Positions 57,987 through 64,000 of a stretch of 64,000 nucleotides of DNA are shown here, in pieces (position 1 is the stretch's first letter; the number at the start of each line of letters is the position of its first letter). A program made the position numbers and the translations under genes. The notes under the pieces were generated by a model. That model was not told where the DNA came from. It was given only the letters and a program-made list of their open reading frames with translations, and searched no databases. The DNA comes from Pseudomonas sp. ADAK13. GTDB taxonomy: Bacteria > Pseudomonadota > Gammaproteobacteria > Pseudomonadales > Pseudomonadaceae. Location: the NCBI RefSeq assembly GCF_012935715.1, contig NZ_CP052860.1, positions 6,262,001 through 6,326,000 of the forward strand, in the 5' to 3' direction.

Positions 57987-60739
57987 AGCCATTGACCCTG
58001 CGGGCTACCCAACGCCTGCAATTTCACAAGGGCTTCACCCTCGACGACGCCGTGCCGCTGGTGCCGTACTTCGCCGGACTGGGCATCAGCCACCTTTACG
58101 CCTCGCCGCTGCTGAGCGCCCGCACCGGCTCGATGCACGGCTATGACGTGGTCGACCCGACCACCGTCAATCCCGAGCTCGGCGGCGAACCAGCGCTGCG
58201 CCGTCTGGTAGCCGCACTGCGCGAGCATGAGATGGGGCTGCTCCTCGATATCGTCTCCAACCACATGGCCGTCGGCGGTGCCGATAATCCATGGTGGCTG
58301 GACCTGCTGGAATGGGGCCGACTGAGCCCCTACAGCGAATTCTTCGACATTCAATGGCACTCGCCGGACCCGCTGCTCAAAGGCCAACTGCTGATGCCGT
58401 TTCTCGGCAGCGACTACGGCGAAGCCCTGCAATCCGGCGCCCTGCCCCTGCGCTTCGACCCACAGCAGGGCAGCTTCTACGTGGAGCATTACGAACACCG
58501 TTTTCCGATCTGCCCGCGGGAATACGGCGACCTGGTGCCCATCAAGGCCCTGGCCGACCGTTTCAGCAGCCTGGCCTACCAGCCGGACGCCTACCCTCAG
58601 GCGGTCGCGCTGAAACGGGAGCTGGCTGAGGCGGCCCGCAATCCCGAGACCCTGAAGGCTATCGAAGACAACCTCGGCCTCTACGACGCGCGCCAGCCCG
58701 ACGGTTTTGCCCGCCTGCATACCCTGCTGGAACAACAAAGCTATCGCCTGGCCAGTTGGCGCACGGCGGCGGACGATATCAACTGGCGGCGCTTCTTCGA
58801 CGTCAACGAGCTGGGCGGCCTGCGGGTTGAACGCAGCGCGGTGTTCGAAGCCACCCACGGCAAGATCTTCCAACTGATCAGCGAAGGCCAGATCGACGGC
58901 CTGCGCATCGACCATATCGACGGCCTCGCCGACCCGCGTGGTTACTGCCGCAAACTGCGGCGCCGGGTGGATTCCCTGGCGGGTGGGCGGCACCTGCCGA
59001 TCTTCGTCGAGAAGATCCTCGGCGAAGGCGAAACCCTGCGCGAAGACTGGCGCGTGGATGGCACCACCGGCTACGAATTCATGAACCAGTTGTCATTGCT
59101 GCAACACGACCCCAAAGGCTTCGAGCCTCTGGCTGAGTTATGGACTCGCCACACCGAACGCCCCTCTTCGTTTATCGAAGAGGCCTGGCTCGCCCGTCAG
59201 CAGATCCTCAACGGCTCCCTCGCCGGCGACTTTGAAAGCGTGGCCCAGGCCTTGCTGCAAGTGGCCCGGGACGATGTGATGAGCCGCGACCTGACCCTGG
59301 GTGCGATTCGCCGGGCGTTGCAGGAACTGATCGTGCACTTCCCGGTGTACCGCACCTACATCAGCGCCCGGGGCCGCAGCGAACTGGATGACGTGTTTTT
59401 CCTGCAAGCCCTGGCCGGTGCCCGCAGCACCTTGAGCGAAGCCGACTGGCCAGTGCTCGACTACCTGGAAAAATGGCTCGGCGGCCAACCCTGGCGCGAT
59501 CGCCCATTGGGCCGTGAACGCAAAATGCTCAAGCACGCCTGCGTACGCTTCCAGCAACTGACCTCGCCGGCGGCGGCCAAGGCCGTGGAAGACACCGCGT
59601 TCTATCGCTCGGGCGTGTTGCTGTCGCGCAATGACGTGGGCTTCAGCACCGAGCAATTCAGCGCACCGCTGGACGACTTTCATGCCGTGAATCAGCAACG
59701 CCTGCGCACGTTCCCCGACAACCTGCTGGCCACCGCCACCCACGACCACAAGCGCGGCGAAGACACCCGCGCGCGCCTGGCCGTACTCAGCGAATGCGCC
59801 GAGTGGTACGCCGAACAGGTGGAGCAATGGCGCCCCCTCGCCGCCCGCCTGCGCAGTGATGGGCAGACGCCTTCGGCGGGTGACGAACTGATCCTCTATC
59901 AGGTGCTGCTGGGCAGTTGGCCCCTGGACCTGCACCGCGACGATGCCGAGGGCCTGGCGGACTATCACCGGCGTCTCTGGCAGTGGCAGCAGAAAGCCTT
60001 GCGTGAAGCCAAGTTGAACAGCAGCTGGAGCGCACCCAACGAGCTGTATGAACAAGGTGTCGAAGCGTTCCTGTCACGGCTGCTGCTGGAGGACTCCGGC
60101 AAGGCCCTGCGCGACGCCATCGGCGACGCCGCCCAGGCCATCGCCCCGGCGGGTGCGCTCAACGGGCTGGCGCAATCCTTGCTTCGCCTCACGGTGCCGG
60201 GGGTGCCGGATCTGTATCAGGGCGATGAGTTCTGGGACTTCACCCTGGTAGACCCGGATAACCGCCGGCCCGTGGACTTTCACGCACGGCAACAGGGGCT
60301 GCACACACCGCCGGACATCGGCGAGTTGCTGTTCAACTGGCATGACGGGCGTATAAAACAGGCGGTGATCAGCCAGGTCCTGACGTTGCGCAAGGCGCAT
60401 GCGCAACTGTTTCGCCAGGGCAGCTACGAGCCGCTGGAAGTGGTCGGCGAACACGCTGAACGGGTGGTCGCCTTCTACCGCGAATACCAGGGCAAACAGC
60501 TGCTGGTGGTGGTGCCACGCTGGCCGCACCGTCTGCTTGAAAACGGTGTGTACCCCCTGATCAACGCGCAGATTTGGGGCGATACCCGGGTCAGATTACC
60601 GTTCGCCGCCCCAACCCAAAATTGGAAGGGACTTTTCCGAACAGGCGCAGTCACACCAAACAAGGAGCTCATGATCAGCGCTGCCCTGGGGGATTTCCCG
60701 GTCAATGTCTTTATCAATCCTGATGGTCAAGAAAGCTGA
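57983..60739 (+). CDS. treY: malto-oligosyltrehalose synthase TreY
   Basis: A 918-residue GH13 enzyme that turns the reducing end of maltodextrins into a trehalose unit. Motifs: LYASPLLSARTGSMHGYDVV, region I DIVSNHMAVGG, nucleophile Asp in GLRIDHIDGLADP, Glu in IFVEKILGEGE and ATATHDHKRGED. The ATG overlaps the malQ stop (ATGA). With TreZ it makes trehalose from glycogen-derived dextrins. Confidence 0.94.
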   Translation: MKPLTLRATQRLQFHKGFTLDDAVPLVPYFAGLGISHLYASPLLSARTGSMHGYDVVDPTTVNPELGGEPALRRLVAALREHEMGLLLDIVSNHMAVGGADNPWWLDLLEWGRLSPYSEFFDIQWHSPDPLLKGQLLMPFLGSDYGEALQSGALPLRFDPQQGSFYVEHYEHRFPICPREYGDLVPIKALADRFSSLAYQPDAYPQAVALKRELAEAARNPETLKAIEDNLGLYDARQPDGFARLHTLLEQQSYRLASWRTAADDINWRRFFDVNELGGLRVERSAVFEATHGKIFQLISEGQIDGLRIDHIDGLADPRGYCRKLRRRVDSLAGGRHLPIFVEKILGEGETLREDWRVDGTTGYEFMNQLSLLQHDPKGFEPLAELWTRHTERPSSFIEEAWLARQQILNGSLAGDFESVAQALLQVARDDVMSRDLTLGAIRRALQELIVHFPVYRTYISARGRSELDDVFFLQALAGARSTLSEADWPVLDYLEKWLGGQPWRDRPLGRERKMLKHACVRFQQLTSPAAAKAVEDTAFYRSGVLLSRNDVGFSTEQFSAPLDDFHAVNQQRLRTFPDNLLATATHDHKRGEDTRARLAVLSECAEWYAEQVEQWRPLAARLRSDGQTPSAGDELILYQVLLGSWPLDLHRDDAEGLADYHRRLWQWQQKALREAKLNSSWSAPNELYEQGVEAFLSRLLLEDSGKALRDAIGDAAQAIAPAGALNGLAQSLLRLTVPGVPDLYQGDEFWDFTLVDPDNRRPVDFHARQQGLHTPPDIGELLFNWHDGRIKQAVISQVLTLRKAHAQLFRQGSYEPLEVVGEHAERVVAFYREYQGKQLLVVVPRWPHRLLENGVYPLINAQIWGDTRVRLPFAAPTQNWKGLFRTGAVTPNKELMISAALGDFPVNVFINPDGQES

Positions 60740-60763
60740 AAATTTTCTGCGAGGAGCATTGTG

Positions 60764-61042
60764 ATGAGTACTGAAGACAAACGCATACGCGAATTAGCGC
60801 ATCAGATCTGGGAGTCTGAAGGTAAACCCCACGGCGAGGACGCGCGACACTGGGAGATGGCGCGCAAACTGGCAGAAGCCGAAGCGCTGACGCCATCCAA
60901 GACGCCAAAGGCCGCCGCCAAGGCCAAGCCAAAAGCCAAGCCGGCAGCGGCTGCCGCGGCCAAGCCGGCCGCCGCACCCAAGCCAGGCGCGGCACCGGCG
61001 CCGAAAAAACCCGCTGCGGCGAAGAAGCCCAAGGCCCCCTGA
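60764..61042 (+). CDS. DUF2934 protein with Ala/Pro/Lys tail
   Basis: A 92-residue protein. The first 40 residues (IRELAHQIWESEGKPHGEDA, then HWEMARKLAE) are DUF2934, a short helical domain often placed in glycogen/trehalose operons. The remainder is a low-complexity Ala-Pro-Lys tail reminiscent of histone-H1-like proteins. GAGGAG lies before the ATG. Function unknown; it may tether to a nucleic acid or a glucan particle. Confidence 0.85.
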   Translation: MSTEDKRIRELAHQIWESEGKPHGEDARHWEMARKLAEAEALTPSKTPKAAAKAKPKAKPAAAAAAKPAAAPKPGAAPAPKKPAAAKKPKAP

Positions 61043-61051
61043 GCCAAAGCC

Positions 61052-61082
61052 CCTCCTGCGGCTGCGCCCGCACCGCAGGAGG
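61052..61082 (+). other. perfect hairpin between the DUF2934 gene and glgX
   Basis: CCTCCTGCGG (61052-61061) pairs with CCGCAGGAGG (61073-61082), ten pairs with an 11-base loop. No T-run follows, so it is not a standard terminator. It may stabilise or process the mRNA between the two genes. Confidence 0.55.
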
Positions 61083-61164
61083 CTATCCAGACACCGATAT
61101 TTAACTGGCTTCACGCCGGAACGGCCTCGTTCGGCCCGGAAAATCTACTTGCAGGAGCATCTCA

Positions 61165-63324
61165 ATGAGCAAACCCAACAAGCCCAACTCGACGCCGGAA
61201 AACGAGCCGTCGCGGATTCGTGAAGGTTTGCCCTTCCCCCTCGGCGCGACCTGGGACGGTCTGGGTGTCAACTTTGCACTGTTCTCGGCCAACGCCATCA
61301 AAGTCGAACTGTGCATTTTCGACGACAGCGGTGAAGTCGAGCTGGAACGCATCGAACTGCCGGAATACACCGACGAGACCTTCCACGGCTACCTGCCCGA
61401 CGCCCATCCAGGGCTGATTTACGGCTATCGCGTGTACGGTCCTTATGACCCGGCCAACGGTCATCGCTTCAACCACAACAAATTGCTGATCGACCCCTAC
61501 GCCAAACAACTGGTGGGCGAGCTCAAATGGTCCGAGGCGCTGTTCGGCTACACCATCGGGCATCCGGACGCCGACCTGAGTTTCGACGAGCGCGACAGCG
61601 CGCCCTTCGTGCCCAAGTGCAAAGTCATCGACCCGGCCCACACCTGGGGCAACGACCAGCCGGTGCGCACGCCGTGGGATCGCACGATCATTTATGAAAC
61701 CCACCTGCGCGGCATCACCATGCGCCACCCTTCGGTGCCTGAAGAAGTGCGCGGTACCTGCGCCGGGCTGATGGTCGATGACGTGCTCAAGCACATTCGC
61801 CAGTTGGGCGTGTCGTCGGTAGAACTGCTGCCCGTGCATGCCTTCGTCAACGACCAGCACCTGCTGCAAAAAGGCATGACCAACTACTGGGGCTACAACA
61901 GCATTGCCTTCTTCGCGCCAGACCCGCGCTACCTGGCCAGCGGCAAGATTGCCGAGTTCAAGGAAATGGTCGCGCACCTGCATGAAGCCAAGCTGGAAGT
62001 GATTCTGGACGTGGTCTACAACCACACCGCCGAAGGCAACGAGCAAGGCCCGACCCTGTCCATGCGCGGCATCGACAACGCCTCGTACTACCGCCTGATG
62101 CCGGATGACAAGCGCTTCTACATCAACGATTCCGGTACCGGCAACACCCTCGACCTGAGTCACCCGTGCGTGCTGCAAATGGTCACCGACTCGCTGCGCT
62201 ACTGGGCCACCGAGATGCATGTCGACGGTTTCCGCTTCGACCTGGCAACCATCCTCGGCCGCTACCGCGACGGTTTCGACGAGCGCCACAGCTTCCTCGT
62301 GGCCTGCCGCCAGGACCCGGTGCTGCGCCAGGTGAAAATGATCGCCGAGCCCTGGGACTGTGGCCCCGGTGGGTATCAGGTTGGCGGCTTCCCGCCGGGC
62401 TGGGTGGAGTGGAACGACCGTTTCCGCGACACCGTGCGCTCGTTCTGGAAAGGCGACGACGGCCAACTGGCCGACTTCGCCGGGCGCATGACCGCCTCGG
62501 GCGAGATGTTCAACCAGCGTGGCCGGCGCCCGTACAGCTCGGTGAACTTCATCACCGCCCATGACGGTTTCACGCTGCACGACCTGGTGTCCTACAACGA
62601 CAAGCACAACGAAGCCAACGACGAGAACAACCAGGACGGCAGCAACAACAACCTGTCGTGGAACCACGGTGTCGAAGGTCCCACCGACGACCCGGAAATC
62701 AACGCACTGCGCCTGCGCCAGATGCGCAATTTCTTCGCCACCCTTCTGCTGGCCCAGGGCACGCCGATGCTGGTGGCCGGTGACGAATTTGCCCGCACCC
62801 AGCACGGTAATAACAACGCCTACTGCCAGGACAGCGAGATCGGCTGGATCAACTGGGAACTGGATGAAGACGGCAAGGCCCTGCTCAAGTTCGTCAAGCG
62901 CCTGATCAAGTTGCGCCTGGCGTACCCGATCCTGCGTCGCGGGCGCTTCCTGGTAGGCGACTACAACGAAGACATCGGCGTCAAGGACGTGACCTGGCTG
63001 GCGCCAAGCGGCGATGAAATGACCACCGAACAATGGCAGGACAGCCATGGCCGCTGCCTGGGCATGTTGATGGATGGCCGCGCCCAGGAAACCGGGATTC
63101 GTCGCCCCGGGGCCGATGCCACCTTGTTGCTGGTGGTCAACGCCCACCACGACATGGTCAATTTCCGCCTGCCACCGGTACCGGATGGCGGCTTCTGGAC
63201 CTGCATGCTCGACACCAACCAGCCGTCGGTGCGTGGCCAGGAGCGCTTTGATTTCGACCACGAATACGCGGTCACCGGGCGGTCGCTGTTGCTGTTTGAA
63301 CTACAGCATGAGGACGAGGTGTGA
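61165..63324 (+). CDS. glgX: glycogen debranching enzyme GlgX
   Basis: A 719-residue GH13 isoamylase-type enzyme that removes alpha-1,6 branches. Motifs: an N-terminal CBM48 part (PLGATWDGLGVNFALFSANA), region I DVVYNHTAEGN, nucleophile Asp in VDGFRFDLATILGR, Glu in MIAEPWDCGPGGYQ and region IV NFITAHDGFTLHD. GCAGGAGC lies before the ATG. Debranched chains feed MalQ and TreY. Confidence 0.94.
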   Translation: MSKPNKPNSTPENEPSRIREGLPFPLGATWDGLGVNFALFSANAIKVELCIFDDSGEVELERIELPEYTDETFHGYLPDAHPGLIYGYRVYGPYDPANGHRFNHNKLLIDPYAKQLVGELKWSEALFGYTIGHPDADLSFDERDSAPFVPKCKVIDPAHTWGNDQPVRTPWDRTIIYETHLRGITMRHPSVPEEVRGTCAGLMVDDVLKHIRQLGVSSVELLPVHAFVNDQHLLQKGMTNYWGYNSIAFFAPDPRYLASGKIAEFKEMVAHLHEAKLEVILDVVYNHTAEGNEQGPTLSMRGIDNASYYRLMPDDKRFYINDSGTGNTLDLSHPCVLQMVTDSLRYWATEMHVDGFRFDLATILGRYRDGFDERHSFLVACRQDPVLRQVKMIAEPWDCGPGGYQVGGFPPGWVEWNDRFRDTVRSFWKGDDGQLADFAGRMTASGEMFNQRGRRPYSSVNFITAHDGFTLHDLVSYNDKHNEANDENNQDGSNNNLSWNHGVEGPTDDPEINALRLRQMRNFFATLLLAQGTPMLVAGDEFARTQHGNNNAYCQDSEIGWINWELDEDGKALLKFVKRLIKLRLAYPILRRGRFLVGDYNEDIGVKDVTWLAPSGDEMTTEQWQDSHGRCLGMLMDGRAQETGIRRPGADATLLLVVNAHHDMVNFRLPPVPDGGFWTCMLDTNQPSVRGQERFDFDHEYAVTGRSLLLFELQHEDEV

Positions 63325-63325
63325 A

Positions 63326-64000
63326 ATGGATTTACACGATTTCCTGCAACATACCCCAGGCTACCCGGACACGGCGGCACTGGGCCGAGCACTAAGCACG
63401 CTGGTGGAGACCGGGCTGGACCAACTGCCCCGGCCCGGCAGCGGCGATACCCTGCAACGGTTCAGTCGCCTGGCCCAGGTGGCGGGCCATGACCTGGGCC
63501 TGTGCAAACTGTTCGAGGGGCATACTGACGCCCTCGCTATCATCGCCGAATTGGGCAGCGAGCTCCCGCCCATCGGCAGTACGTGGGGCATGTGGGCGGC
63601 CGAGCCGCCCACGGCCCGGGTGCGGGTGCGGCGCGACGGCCATCGGCTCGTACTGGAAGGCCGCAAGGCCTGGTGCTCCGGCGCGGCGGTGGTCAGCCAT
63701 GGTTTGCTGACAGCCTGGGATGACGAGGATCGCCAGCAGTTGGTGGCGGTGCAGATGGACCAGCCTGGGGTGACCGTCACCGATGACGGCTGGCAGGCTG
63801 TGGGCATGGCGGCGACGGGCAGTGTCGAGGTTATTTTCGATCGGGCCACCGGGCTGGCCGTGGGCGGCCCCGGGGATTATCTGGCGCGGCCCGGCTTCTG
63901 GCAGGGCGGGATCGGTATCGCGGCGTGCTGGTACGGCGCCGCCCAACGCTTGGCAGAAGCCTTGCGCGAACACTGTGCCCGCAGCAAGGAGCCCCACGCG
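63326..64000 (+). CDS. acyl-CoA dehydrogenase-like protein (partial, 3' end beyond window)
   Basis: The ATG is one base past the glgX stop with GAGGTG upstream. About 225 residues are in the window (starts MDLHDFLQHTPGYPDTAALG). The pattern of an acyl-CoA dehydrogenase is seen in VAGHDLGLCKLFEGHTDAL and LVLEGRKAWCSGAAVVSHGL, then MAATGSVEVIFD. In this position it may start a separate pathway although it is close to glgX. The substrate cannot be told. Confidence 0.7.
   Translation, partial: MDLHDFLQHTPGYPDTAALGRALSTLVETGLDQLPRPGSGDTLQRFSRLAQVAGHDLGLCKLFEGHTDALAIIAELGSELPPIGSTWGMWAAEPPTARVRVRRDGHRLVLEGRKAWCSGAAVVSHGLLTAWDDEDRQQLVAVQMDQPGVTVTDDGWQAVGMAATGSVEVIFDRATGLAVGGPGDYLARPGFWQGGIGIAACWYGAAQRLAEALREHCARSKEPHA

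Noticed and set aside
61052..61082. Hairpin as a REP element or terminator
   Set aside because: No T-run and no second copy seen in the window, so I list it only as an intergenic hairpin.
61162..63261. 699-codon open frame opposite glgX
   Set aside because: Its composition (Val, Gly, His, Gln rich) is that of a reverse-strand shadow; GlgX motifs lie on the + strand.

Overview
The window looks like a fluorescent-group Pseudomonas chromosome. This rests on a pvdQ-type acylase, the glgA-treZ-malQ-treY-glgX block, DUF1652/DUF1654-like small proteins, several LysE exporters and high-GC codon use. Roughly the first third (1 to about 22.7 kb) is the early and lysogenic half of a lambda-like prophage. 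The rest is ordinary chromosome. All calls come from reading the sequence; no database search was run.

Prophage. The integrase (21633-22664, +) reads towards the 3' end of a tRNA-Leu(TAA) gene (22745-22831, -), so the right attachment site should be in that tRNA; the left one lies outside the window. The immunity region is at 3.2-4.1 kb: Cro-like (-), operators, and a CI-like LexA/S24 repressor (+). Leftward from it run a CII-like regulator, O-like and DnaC/P-like replication proteins with iterons inside the O gene, small genes and a NinB-like protein cut by the window edge. To the right, the 4.2-9.0 kb stretch corresponds in position to the lambda rex region. It holds a lipoprotein, a membrane protein, an AT-rich STAS/GHKL-ATPase/DUF4325 protein, a possible small RNA, a glycine-zipper protein, and small genes separated by many terminators. 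A second CI-type operator/promoter lies at 9069-9107 (pL-like). It is followed by boxA and boxB-like motifs, a 48-residue basic ORF and a terminator, which matches the order pL-nutL-N-tL1. The rightward operon then carries small genes, a GHKL ATPase, a Rad52-like annealing protein, a Gp157 protein, a C5 cytosine methyltransferase and more, ending in a DUF4224 protein and the integrase. Six genes on the opposite strand interrupt this operon: DUF1993, DUF4145, two related membrane proteins, a zinc-ribbon protein and an unknown. They look like separately acquired cargo.

Chromosome, 23-52 kb. In order: two LysE exporters around a secreted calpain-like protease; an alpha/beta hydrolase and an XRE regulator; a MocR regulator divergent from an unusual ferredoxin-reductase/M24 fusion; a GlxA-type regulator and a dehalogenase-like hydrolase; a GAF protein and tRNA-Cys; pvdQ; a Fur-like regulator with only the DNA-binding part; a five-gene operon with a TauT/SsuT-type ABC importer, an acyl-CoA-dehydrogenase-like flavoprotein and an AhpD-like protein, divergent from an AraC regulator; LysR with an aldo/keto reductase; a chemoreceptor; and small metabolic genes.

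Chromosome, 52.5-64 kb. This is the alpha-glucan/trehalose block: glgA, treZ, malQ, treY, a DUF2934 gene and glgX, all on + with overlaps or short gaps. The enzymes would build glycogen, debranch it, rearrange maltodextrins and convert them to trehalose. An acyl-CoA-dehydrogenase-like gene follows and runs off the window.
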